From contig NZ_CP060828.1 of NCBI RefSeq assembly GCF_014489635.1, forward strand, positions 5,060,001 through 5,124,000: DNA of 64,000 nt, given 5' to 3'. The notes under the pieces are model-generated. The model made no database searches. It was given only the letters and a program-made list of their open reading frames with translations, and had not been told where the DNA came from. Below, one piece after another: positions 32,054 to 39,546 of the stretch (positions within the stretch are counted from its first letter, which is position 1; each line of letters begins with the position of its first letter). This DNA comes from Streptomyces roseirectus (lineage in GTDB: Bacteria; Actinomycetota; Actinomycetes; Streptomycetales; Streptomycetaceae). The position numbers and the translations under genes were made by a program.

Positions 32054-34219
32054 ATGTCCGAGAACGTCGTACGACTCGTCAAAGACACCACCCCGCCCGC
32101 CCCGGCCGACACCGCCGCCGTCGACAACGGCGCCGATGCCGGGCCGACGGTCCTCACCCTCGTACCCCCCGCCGCCGAACCGGCCCCGGCCGTCGTGCCG
32201 CTGTGGGTCCGCTCCGGCCGCGCCCTGAAGACCGCCGCGACGCATGAGCGGACGCGGACCGCCGCCCGGGTCGTCGCCCGCCACGGCCTCTACGTCGCGG
32301 GCGGGGCGCGGATCGTGACCCGGCGGGCGTGGGACGGACGTACCGCCGCCCGCTACGAACGCATGCTCCGCGCGGCGGAAGCGGCGGGGAACTACGAGGT
32401 AGCGGCGGAGTGGGAGGAGCGCGGTCAGCGTTTCCGCGATGCCCGCCACCGCCGCCGCATGGACCTGCTGCACTCCCCCCTCGACGCCGCGAAGGGCCTC
32501 GCCGTCGGCACCGGCACGGGCATCGGCTCGCTGGTCGCGCTCGGGGTCGTCCTCGCCGTCGCCACCAAGGACCCCTGGGACGTCGTCACCCCGCTCATGG
32601 CCGTGGTCGAGTTCATCCGCCTGATGATCACCATCGTGTCCGTGGTGTGGGGGCCGCTGGTCACCCTCGCCCCGTTCCTCGCGCTGCTCGCGCTGTGGTC
32701 GGTCGGCGCCCGCCAGCAAGCCGCCCCCGCGTGGGCACTTCCCGCGAACGCCCGCAACGGCGGGGGTGAGCCGATCACCCCCTCGATCGTGGTCAAGGCG
32801 CTGCGGGATCTCGGGGTTCCCGCCCTGCGTAACGCCATCAAGGAGATGGGTGACGCCGGCGCGTCCATGCTCGGACCGATCCGCATCGCTGGATGCGGGG
32901 TCGAGGTCGACGTTACCCTCCCCTCGGGGGTGTCGACGAACGAGGTGCAGTCCCGCCGGCGCAAGCTCGCCGAGAACCTCACCCGGCATGAGCACGAGGT
33001 GTTCATCACGATCCCGGAAGCCGCCCGCACCGTCCGGCTGTGGGTGGCCGACTCCGGCGCGCTGGATGAGCCGATCGGGCCGTCGCCGCTGGTCACTGAC
33101 GAGACGCTGACCGCCGACTACGTCAAAGGCAAGGCGCCGTGGGGTCAGGATCTGCGCGGGGACGCCGCCGCCCTGTCGCTGTATCAGCGCCACCTGTTGG
33201 TGACCGGTCTGTCGAACCAGGGCAAGACGGCCGCGCTGCGGGCCCTCGCGCTGTGGGCGTGCCTTGACCGCACGGTCGAGTTCCGCATCGCCGACCTCAA
33301 GGGCGCCGGCGACTGGGGCATGTTCGACGGCCTCGCCACCGTGCTCATCCAGGGGCCGACCGATGAGGACGTGATCAAGGCGACCGAGATGGTCGAGGGT
33401 CTGGTCGACGAGATGAACCGTCGCATCGGCATCCGCCAGACCGACCCCCGTGCCGTGTTCCCGCCGCTTATCGGCATCGTTGACGAGGCGCAGGTGGCGT
33501 TCATGTGCCCGGCCGTCGACGACGACAAGAAGCCCTACGGCGGTGCCAAGGCCACCTCCCGGTACTTCATGGCCGTCCGCAAGGTCCACAACCAGGGCCG
33601 TGTGGTCGACGTCCTGATGTGGGAGGGTACGCAGGACCCCACGGACCAGAACCTTCCCAAGCTGGTCCGCGAGGGCGCCCACACCCGTGCCGCCCTCGCT
33701 CTGGGCACGGAGTCGCAGGCCGTCATGGCGCTCGGGGAGAAAGCCGTCAACGGCGGCGCCGCCCCCCACCTCCTCCGGCAGGGGCTGGACAAGGGGACGC
33801 TGGTGGTCGCGTCCGACGGGATCGACATTCCCAAGGGCCAGTCGTCCATCACGGTGCGCACGCACTTCGTCGACGACGACGGCGCCAAGGCCGTCACCGA
33901 CCGGGCCAAGGCTCTGCGCTCCGGCGTCACCACCCTGCGCGCGATCGACCAGGGCGAGGAACGTGACGCGCTCGCCGACGTCGCCGACGTCCTCGGTGAC
34001 GCGCCCCGGCTGCGGACCAACGAGGTCCTCAAGCGGCTGCACGCCCTGGACCCGAAGGTCTACGGCGACCAGTGGACCAACGACCGGCTCAAGAGCCTGT
34101 TGGAGGAGCACGGCGAGGAGCCGAAGAAGTCGCACGGGGTCATGGTCGTCCACCGCGATCACGTCCTCCGGGCGCTCGCCAACCGCGACGGCGAGGGTTC
34201 CGCTTCCGCTGCCGGGTAG
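32054..34219 (+). CDS. FtsK/SpoIIIE-type conjugative translocase (TraSA-like)
   Basis: The 721-residue product has an N-terminal cytoplasmic part and membrane segments at about 155-175, 185-205 and 210-225. A P-loop ATPase domain has Walker A VTGLSNQGKTAAL (about residue 384), Walker B FPPLIGIVDEAQVAFM and the GTQDPTDQNLP region typical of FtsK-like motors. The C-terminus (about 635-715) is a small winged-helix-like domain (ADVLGDAPRLRTNEVLKRLH, WTNDRLKSLLEEHGEEPKKS), the place where TraB proteins read 8-bp recognition sequences. One such hexameric motor suffices to move double-stranded DNA between mycelia. A GAGGAG site precedes ATG 32054. Confidence 0.9.
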   Translation: MSENVVRLVKDTTPPAPADTAAVDNGADAGPTVLTLVPPAAEPAPAVVPLWVRSGRALKTAATHERTRTAARVVARHGLYVAGGARIVTRRAWDGRTAARYERMLRAAEAAGNYEVAAEWEERGQRFRDARHRRRMDLLHSPLDAAKGLAVGTGTGIGSLVALGVVLAVATKDPWDVVTPLMAVVEFIRLMITIVSVVWGPLVTLAPFLALLALWSVGARQQAAPAWALPANARNGGGEPITPSIVVKALRDLGVPALRNAIKEMGDAGASMLGPIRIAGCGVEVDVTLPSGVSTNEVQSRRRKLAENLTRHEHEVFITIPEAARTVRLWVADSGALDEPIGPSPLVTDETLTADYVKGKAPWGQDLRGDAAALSLYQRHLLVTGLSNQGKTAALRALALWACLDRTVEFRIADLKGAGDWGMFDGLATVLIQGPTDEDVIKATEMVEGLVDEMNRRIGIRQTDPRAVFPPLIGIVDEAQVAFMCPAVDDDKKPYGGAKATSRYFMAVRKVHNQGRVVDVLMWEGTQDPTDQNLPKLVREGAHTRAALALGTESQAVMALGEKAVNGGAAPHLLRQGLDKGTLVVASDGIDIPKGQSSITVRTHFVDDDGAKAVTDRAKALRSGVTTLRAIDQGEERDALADVADVLGDAPRLRTNEVLKRLHALDPKVYGDQWTNDRLKSLLEEHGEEPKKSHGVMVVHRDHVLRALANRDGEGSASAAG

Positions 34220-34220
34220 C

Positions 34221-34398
34221 GGGGAGGCAAGCCGGTCCGGCCCGGGGAGGCGGGGAGAACTCCCCAACCCCCTCCCCGGACCGCCTCCCCCGCGTTGATC
34301 AGCGAAAACACCGTTTCGGGGAGGCGGGGAGGCGCCCCAGCTCAGGCCCTCGAAAACCCCTCCACAGCGTCCCCGGCAGGGGGTGTCTCCGCCTCCCC
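34221..34398. other. Candidate clt locus: cluster of GGGGAGGC 8-mers
   Basis: Directly after the translocase stop, GGGGAGGC occurs on the + strand at 34221, 34244, 34318 and 34326, and as its complement at 34283-34290 and 34391-34398: six copies in 178 bp of otherwise non-coding sequence. In Streptomyces plasmids the clt locus lies beside traB and consists of 8-bp repeats read by the winged helix of TraB. Sequence, size and place all fit; binding is not shown. Confidence 0.6.
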
Positions 34399-34423
34399 GA
34401 CCGACCACCGGAAAGGATTCCGC

Positions 34424-34897
34424 ATGTACTCCGAACACCCGGACGACCGGCCCGCCGTCCCGGCCCCGGTCGACGTCCACCGGCCCATGCCCCTCACCCC
34501 CGCCGCACCGTATCCGGCGCCCCTGGTCCCGGTGCAGCCGCACGGTGTCCCGACCGTCACCAGCGTCGTGCTGCCGGACGGGCGCGTCGTCACCGGCTAC
34601 AGCGTCAGCCCCGTGCAGCCCGAACCGGTCGCCGCGAAACCGGCCGTCTCGCGGGCGGCCGTGAATATCGCCCTCGGGGGCGCCGGGTTCCTCGCGGTCT
34701 GCGGGGGCTTGTTCGTCCTCACCGCGTTCATCACCGCGCTCACCGCGCTCATCACCCAGCTCATCACCCTCGCCGCCGTCATCTTCGGCGGCTGGATCGC
34801 CATTCAGGCCTTCAGCGGCCACAGCGGCAAGACGCCCGCCGGGACGACGGTCAACATTCGCAAAGCCATCTTCAAGCGCAACCACTTCCACGGCTAG
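34424..34897 (+). CDS. SpdD-like spread protein
   Basis: The 157-residue product has a Pro/Val-rich head (PAPVDVHRPMPLTPAAPYPA), a strand region TVTSVVLPDGRVVTGYSVSP and two closely spaced membrane segments (IALGGAGFLAVCGGLFVLTA and LITQLITLAAVIFGGWIAIQ). The basic C-terminus ends NIRKAIFKRNHFHG. Spd proteins distribute the element between compartments of the recipient mycelium. ATG 34424 follows GAAAGGA. Confidence 0.72.
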   Translation: MYSEHPDDRPAVPAPVDVHRPMPLTPAAPYPAPLVPVQPHGVPTVTSVVLPDGRVVTGYSVSPVQPEPVAAKPAVSRAAVNIALGGAGFLAVCGGLFVLTAFITALTALITQLITLAAVIFGGWIAIQAFSGHSGKTPAGTTVNIRKAIFKRNHFHG

Positions 34898-34910
34898 GAG
34901 ACCCCCGCAC

Positions 34911-35201
34911 ATGCTCCGCCTCCGCATCAAGGTCGTCTGTGCGACCCACCGCGCACTGGCCCTCACCGACACACCCCGCCCCCACTGTCCGCACTGCGAG
35001 GGCGAGGGCGGTCACCACCACGACTACGGCGACCACAACGGCGAGTACGCCGGTACCGAATGGATTCCCTGCGACTGCTGGGACCCCAACCGGTGCACGG
35101 TCCTGCTGCCCCTCCCGCGCCGCCCCCGATGGCTGCGCCGCCGCCACAACGCCCGCGACCCGTGGGCCCCCGGCGGCTACAGCGACGAACCCCCCTTCTA
35201 G
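34911..35201 (+). CDS. Small zinc-finger-like AICE protein
   Basis: The 96-residue product has the Cys/His cluster HCPHCEGEGGHHHDYGDHNG followed by WIPCDCWDPNRC, reminiscent of a DnaJ-type CxxCxGxG half finger. It then has a basic Pro/Arg tail. It lies 13 bases after the SpdD-like gene and before a hairpin, so it ends the transfer operon. Probably metal-binding; function unknown. Confidence 0.68.
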   Translation: MLRLRIKVVCATHRALALTDTPRPHCPHCEGEGGHHHDYGDHNGEYAGTEWIPCDCWDPNRCTVLLPLPRRPRWLRRRHNARDPWAPGGYSDEPPF

Positions 35202-35207
35202 CAACGC

Positions 35208-35250
35208 CAAGAGCGGCCCCCAGCTCGCCAAAGTCACGGGGCCGCTCTTG
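35208..35250 (+). terminator. Hairpin between transfer and methylase/replication operons
   Basis: CAAGAGCGGCCCC at 35208-35220 pairs perfectly with GGGGCCGCTCTTG at 35238-35250. It divides the element into a transfer part and a methylation/replication part. Confidence 0.75.
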
Positions 35251-35288
35251 CCAGACCAGCACCATCAAGGGAACTGGAGACCCCCAGC

Positions 35289-36029
35289 ATGACCCAACCG
35301 ACCCCCTTCCGGCGAGTAGGCCCCCGGCCGCTGCTGCTGGATCTCTTCTCGTGCGCGGGCGGCGCCGCGATGGGCTACCACCGCGCCGGATTCGACGTCC
35401 ACGGCGTCGACATCGCCGACCGCCCCAACTACCCCTTCCCCCAGCACCGGGGCGACGCGTTGGCCCACCTCGCCGACCTCATCGCGTCCGGCGCCATCGA
35501 GCGGTACGCGTTCGTCCACGCCTCCCCGCCGTGCCAGCACGGATGCGCCCTCACCGTCGGCACCAACACCGCACGCGGCTGGGGACGTTCCCACGTCGAC
35601 CTGGTCGCCCCCACCCGTGCCCTGTTGGACGCGACCGGACTGCCGTACGTGATCGAGCAACCGAACGGCCGCGCGAAGATCCGCAAGGACCTCACCCTGT
35701 GCGGGGAGATGTTCGGGCTCGGGGTGATCCGGCACCGCAACTTCGAGTTGGGCGGCGGGTGGACGGTCGTGCAGCCGGCGCACGTCCCGCATCGGGGTCG
35801 GGTGCGTGGGTGGAGGCACGGCGAGTACTTCGACGGCCCGTACGTCGCCGCGTACGGCAACGGCGGCGGCAAACCGTCCGTCCCGGAGTTGCAGACGGCC
35901 ATGGGCATCACATGGACCGACGTCCGCGAGGAACTCACAGAAGCGATCCCGCCCGCCTACACCGAGCACATCGGCCGCGCCGCCCTCGCGCACCCGACCG
36001 TGTCCGGCACGACGGGGGTGGCCGCGTGA
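35289..36029 (+). CDS. C5-cytosine methyltransferase homologue 1 (AICE)
   Basis: The 246-residue protein has motif I LLLDLFSCAGGAAMGYHRAG, motif IV with the catalytic Cys in HASPPCQHGCAL, and motif VIII/X-like segments (MFGLGVIRHRNFELGGG; EAIPPAYTEHIGRAA). At motif VI the usual E-N-V is IEQPNG. At about 250 residues it is much shorter than a typical C5 methylase (about 330-400), leaving little room for a target-recognition domain. It is followed by a paralogue with GTGA coupling. It may modify the element against host restriction; whether it acts alone is unclear. Confidence 0.82.
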   Translation: MTQPTPFRRVGPRPLLLDLFSCAGGAAMGYHRAGFDVHGVDIADRPNYPFPQHRGDALAHLADLIASGAIERYAFVHASPPCQHGCALTVGTNTARGWGRSHVDLVAPTRALLDATGLPYVIEQPNGRAKIRKDLTLCGEMFGLGVIRHRNFELGGGWTVVQPAHVPHRGRVRGWRHGEYFDGPYVAAYGNGGGKPSVPELQTAMGITWTDVREELTEAIPPAYTEHIGRAALAHPTVSGTTGVAA

Positions 36030-36655
36030 ACGCGCATGTGCTGCCGCTACGGAAGCCGAACGGGCTGCGGGTGCTGGATCTGTGCTGCGGCGCCGGGGGC
36101 CTGTCCATGGGCTACTGGCTGGCGGGGTTCGACGTCGTGGGCGTCGACAACCGGCCTCAGCCGAACTACCCCTTCACCTTCCACCAGGCCGACGCGCTCA
36201 CGTTCCCGCTGGACGGGTTCGACCTGGTCCACGCGTCGTGGCCGTGCCAGCACTTCGCCCGTGTCACCGGGTGGCGCGGAAGCCGTGCGGACCACCCCGA
36301 CCTCCTGACCCCCGGCCGTGAACGGCTGGAGGCGTCGGGACTGCCGTGGGTCATGGAGAACGTCCCGGAAGCACCGCTGAGGCGGGACTACCTGCTGTGC
36401 GGGACCCAGTTCGGGCTGAACGTCCGCCGGCACCGGGGGTTCGAGACGTCGTGGGGCGGCGGCGGGGACCTGGTCGCCCCGTGCTGGCACCGCAAGGGAC
36501 TGCTGGCATTCGAGCACAAGGGCGAACGCGCGTATGCCGACGCCATGGGTTGCACCTGGATGACCAGCATCGAAGCCCGTCAGGCCGTACCCCCCGCCTA
36601 CACCCACTGGATCGCCACCCAGTTCCTCGCCCTGGAAGGGAGGGCGGCAGCATGA
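36026..36655 (+). CDS. C5-cytosine methyltransferase homologue 2 (AICE)
   Basis: The 209-residue paralogue of the preceding gene has motif I LRVLDLCCGAGGLSMGYWLA, motif IV HASWPCQHFARV (Trp in place of the first Pro, Cys kept), a proper motif VI VMENVPEAPL and the C-terminal AVPPAYTHWIATQF. It is shorter still and also lacks an obvious recognition domain. Homologue 1 has the canonical PPCQ but an altered ENV; homologue 2 shows the reverse, so the pair could complement each other as a heterodimer. It starts at GTG 36026 overlapping by four bases. Confidence 0.8.
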   Translation: MNAHVLPLRKPNGLRVLDLCCGAGGLSMGYWLAGFDVVGVDNRPQPNYPFTFHQADALTFPLDGFDLVHASWPCQHFARVTGWRGSRADHPDLLTPGRERLEASGLPWVMENVPEAPLRRDYLLCGTQFGLNVRRHRGFETSWGGGGDLVAPCWHRKGLLAFEHKGERAYADAMGCTWMTSIEARQAVPPAYTHWIATQFLALEGRAAA

Positions 36656-37551
36656 GCAAGGATCTGTTGCACGCGGCGCTGGACGCGGCGGGCCGTGGCT
36701 GGCACGTCTTCCCCCTGCGCCCCGACACCAAGCGCCCCGCCCTGCACGGCGAGGCAGCGTGCCCCCGCACCGGCCCCTGCACCACCGGCCACCTGAAGTG
36801 GGAACAGCGCGCCACCACCGACCCCGCCCGCATCCACGCCGCGTGGCAGCGCGCCCCGTTCAACGTCGGCATCGCGTGCGGCCCCTCCGGGCTCCTGGTC
36901 GTCGACCTGGACATGCCCAAGACCCAAGAGCACAAGGGCAGTCAGGACGCGCCTTGCGGCGCGGCGACCTTCGAGGCGCTCTGCGAGCGCGCCGGGCACG
37001 CCGTCCCCGACACCTACCGGGTGCGGACCGCGACCGGCGGACAGCACCTGTACTTCACCGCCCCCGCCGGGGTCCGCCTCGCCAACACGGCGGGAACCAT
37101 CGGGGAGTTGATCGACACCCGGGCGTGGGGCGGCTACGTCGTCGCCGCCGGATCCACCACCCCCGCCGGGACCTACGAAGCCGTGAGCGGCTCTGTGGCG
37201 GCCCCGTTGCCCGAATGGCTGCAAACCATCCTGAAACCCCACCCCAAGCCGTCTGCGGGCCCGCTGAGGCTTCCCGTGGTCGACGGGAGCCGCGCGGCCC
37301 TGTCCGCCCTCGAAGCCGAATGCGCCGCCGTGGCCACCGCGCCGGACAAGCAGCGCAACACGACACTCAACCGGTGCGCCTTCAAGGTGGGGCGCTTCGT
37401 CGCGTGGGGCGACATCCCCCGGCACGTGGTGGAAGCGGCCTTCCAAGGGGCGGGGGAAGCGCGGGGACTCACCGCCGCCGAGTGCCGCGCCACGATCCGC
37501 AGCGCCCTGGACAGCTCCATCCGCAAGGCCCGCCCCCGGGAGGCGGCATGA
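36652..37551 (+). CDS. Bifunctional DNA primase/polymerase (prim-pol)
   Basis: The 299-residue protein has an archaeo-eukaryotic primase-like catalytic core: ALDAAGRGWHVFPLRPDTKR, the metal-binding LLVVDLDMPK, RVRTATGGQHLYFTAPAGVR and GYVVAAGSTTPAGTYEAV. A helical C-terminal part (RNTTLNRCAFKVGRFVAWGD, CRATIRSALDSSIRKA) follows. In AICEs that lack a RepSA protein, this enzyme together with an ATPase initiates replication. It overlaps the methylase stop by four bases. The length is typical. Confidence 0.88.
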   Translation: MSKDLLHAALDAAGRGWHVFPLRPDTKRPALHGEAACPRTGPCTTGHLKWEQRATTDPARIHAAWQRAPFNVGIACGPSGLLVVDLDMPKTQEHKGSQDAPCGAATFEALCERAGHAVPDTYRVRTATGGQHLYFTAPAGVRLANTAGTIGELIDTRAWGGYVVAAGSTTPAGTYEAVSGSVAAPLPEWLQTILKPHPKPSAGPLRLPVVDGSRAALSALEAECAAVATAPDKQRNTTLNRCAFKVGRFVAWGDIPRHVVEAAFQGAGEARGLTAAECRATIRSALDSSIRKARPREAA

Positions 37552-37967
37552 ACACCCCCCGAACCCTCCCCTTGGAAGGCCAACCGCCCCCGAACGGAGG
37601 GCACGACGCCGAACCAGCCGCGCTCCCGGCGGTCGTGGGCGGACCGAAGGACGTCGCCCGCAAGGGCGTCCCTTCAGCTCTTGTCCCTGACCCGCGCCCG
37701 CACACCGACAGCATCACGGACCCGACGCCGGAACGGCCCGGTATCCGCATCTGCGCCCCGCCGGTCTACCGCTACCACTACGACGGCGCCCGCTGGTCCA
37801 AGCGCTACGCCACCACCCCCACCGCCGCCTGCGCGTGCGCCTGCGGACACACCCGCACCGCCACCGGCCAACGCGCCGTCACCGCCCTGGTCACCGAGTA
37901 CGGCCGGCACAAGACCACCTGCACCGGCACCCCCACCGCACAACCCGACAGGAGGGCCGCCGCATGA
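37548..37967 (+). CDS. Hypothetical replication-operon protein
   Basis: The 139-residue product has a Pro-rich first half, then YRYHYDGARWSKRYATTPTA followed by a Cys/His group CACACGHTRTATGQRA and HKTTC. A small zinc-binding fold is possible. It overlaps both neighbours by four bases (ATGA), lying between the prim-pol and the ATPase, so it is probably an accessory replication factor. No homologue is recognised. Confidence 0.6.
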   Translation: MNTPRTLPLEGQPPPNGGHDAEPAALPAVVGGPKDVARKGVPSALVPDPRPHTDSITDPTPERPGIRICAPPVYRYHYDGARWSKRYATTPTAACACACGHTRTATGQRAVTALVTEYGRHKTTCTGTPTAQPDRRAAA

Positions 37968-39112
37968 CACCGACGCCCATCGACGGCGCCGCACTGCTGA
38001 ACGAGGTCGAAGCGTTCCACCGCCGCTTCAACGTCTTCCCCACCGAAGCCGCCTACGTCGCCGTCGCCCTGTGGGACGCGCACGCGCACCTGCTGGACTG
38101 CTTCGACTCCACCCCGCGCCTCGCGTTCCTCTCCCCGGAACCCGGATCGGGCAAGTCCCGCGCGCTGGAAGTCGTCGAGACCCTGGTCCCCGCGCCGATG
38201 ACGGCGGTCAACGCGTCCGCCGCCGCCCTGTTCCGCTCCGTCGCCAACCCCAACGGACGCCCCACGATCCTCTTCGACGAGATCGACACCGTCTTCGGCC
38301 CGAAGGCCGGGGACAACGAGGAACTGCGCGGGTTCCTGAACGCCGGTCACCGCCGTACCGGGGTCACCTACCGGTGCATCGGAGACGGCGGCAACCAGAC
38401 CGTTCAGGCGTTCCCCTCGTACTGCGCGGTCGCGGTCGCCGGACTCGGCAACCTCCCCGACACGATCATGACCCGGTCCGTCATCATCCGGATGCGCCGC
38501 CGGGCACGCAACGAGAACGTCGAATCCTTCCGGGCCCGCATCCACGAAGCCGAGGGCCACAAGCTCCGCGACCGCCTCGCCCAGTGGGCCGAAGCCATCC
38601 GGGGGTTCGTCATGGGTGCCTGGCCCGAGATGCCCGACGGGGTCACCGACCGGCCGGCGGACGTGTGGGAATCACTCCTTGCCATCGCCGACGCGGCCGG
38701 CGGGGACTGGCCCGAGCGCGCCCGCGCCGCGTGCGTGACGCTGGTGACCGCGTCCAAGGCCAACGACAAGGGCAGTCTCGGGGTCCGTCTCCTGACTGAC
38801 CTGCGCGACCACGTCCTCACCGGCATCGACCGCCTCCCCACCGTGGCGATCCTCGACCGCCTCAACTCCCTCGACGACGCGCCGTGGGCCGACCTGCAAG
38901 GCAAACCGCTGGACAGCCGGCGCCTGTCGAAGATGCTCGCGGAGTACATGACCGGCGACAACGAGCCCATCGCCTCCCGCAACATCAAGACCGCCGGGAG
39001 CGTCCTCAAGGGCTACTACGCCACCGACCTGTGGGACGCGTGGCAGCGCTACTGCCCCCCTCCCCGGGAAAGTCCGCTACCGCCGCTACCCGGCACCGAA
39101 AACATGGCCTGA
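37964..39112 (+). CDS. DUF3631-type ATPase/helicase of the replication module
   Basis: The 382-residue protein has Walker A FLSPEPGSGKSRAL, Walker B PTILFDEIDTVFG, an arginine-finger region DTIMTRSVIIRMRRRA, and a DUF3631-like C-terminal half (SLLAIADAAGGDWPERARAA, LLTDLRDHVLTGIDRLPTVA, SRRLSKMLAEYMTGDN). It is the partner of prim-pol in AICE replication, probably the origin-binding or unwinding component. The iteron array begins within its last codons and continues downstream. Confidence 0.85.
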   Translation: MTPTPIDGAALLNEVEAFHRRFNVFPTEAAYVAVALWDAHAHLLDCFDSTPRLAFLSPEPGSGKSRALEVVETLVPAPMTAVNASAAALFRSVANPNGRPTILFDEIDTVFGPKAGDNEELRGFLNAGHRRTGVTYRCIGDGGNQTVQAFPSYCAVAVAGLGNLPDTIMTRSVIIRMRRRARNENVESFRARIHEAEGHKLRDRLAQWAEAIRGFVMGAWPEMPDGVTDRPADVWESLLAIADAAGGDWPERARAACVTLVTASKANDKGSLGVRLLTDLRDHVLTGIDRLPTVAILDRLNSLDDAPWADLQGKPLDSRRLSKMLAEYMTGDNEPIASRNIKTAGSVLKGYYATDLWDAWQRYCPPPRESPLPPLPGTENMA

Positions 39113-39247
39113 CCAGCGACAACGCGGTAGCGGCATCCCGCGTTCGGGGCCGCTACCGCCCCGCTACCCGTCCGCTACCGCTACCCCTTCCCGCTACCCC
39201 GAACAGGCCCCTGACCTGCGCGGTAGCACCGGTAGCGGAAGTAGCGC
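39075..39247. other. Candidate replication origin: CGCTACC/GGTAGCG iterons
   Basis: CGCTACC starts at 39075, 39084, 39151, 39162, 39173, 39179 and 39192. Its complement GGTAGCG starts at 39126 and 39231, and near-copies lie at 39222 and 39240. Most are followed or preceded by C/G. The 200-bp gap 39113-39313 contains nothing else. Iterons next to the replication genes are a standard origin layout. The same heptamer is also in the att core (40901-40907). Confidence 0.65.
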
Positions 39248-39313
39248 CCCTCAGAAGGGGGCCGACAGTGCCCCCGCGCCCTGATCCCCACCCGTGAGAC
39301 CAAGGAGCGCCGC

Positions 39314-39535
39314 ATGGAAACGGCCCGCCTCGCCGAAGCCGTCGATCCCACCCTCGTACTGCTGACCGTCGAAGAGGCCGCCCGCCGACTCCGCATCGGC
39401 CGAACCCTCTGCTTCCGGCTCATCCGCACCGGAGAGCTGGAGTCCATCACCGTCGGCCACCTCCGCAGGGTCCCCGCCGACGCCCCCGCCGAATACGTCG
39501 CCCGCCGCCGTAGCAACGTCCGTACCGCCGCTTGA
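39314..39535 (+). CDS. xis: Excisionase (HTH_17-type)
   Basis: The 73-residue product has a MerR/HTH_17-like domain (LTVEEAARRLRIGRTLCFRL, IRTGELESITVGHLRRVPAD) and ends EYVARRRSNVRTAA. Small proteins of this type bend DNA at att sites and favour excision. It lies 11 bases before the integrase start, forming an xis-int operon like that of pSAM2. Confidence 0.87.
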   Translation: METARLAEAVDPTLVLLTVEEAARRLRIGRTLCFRLIRTGELESITVGHLRRVPADAPAEYVARRRSNVRTAA

Positions 39536-39546
39536 GGAGCACACGC

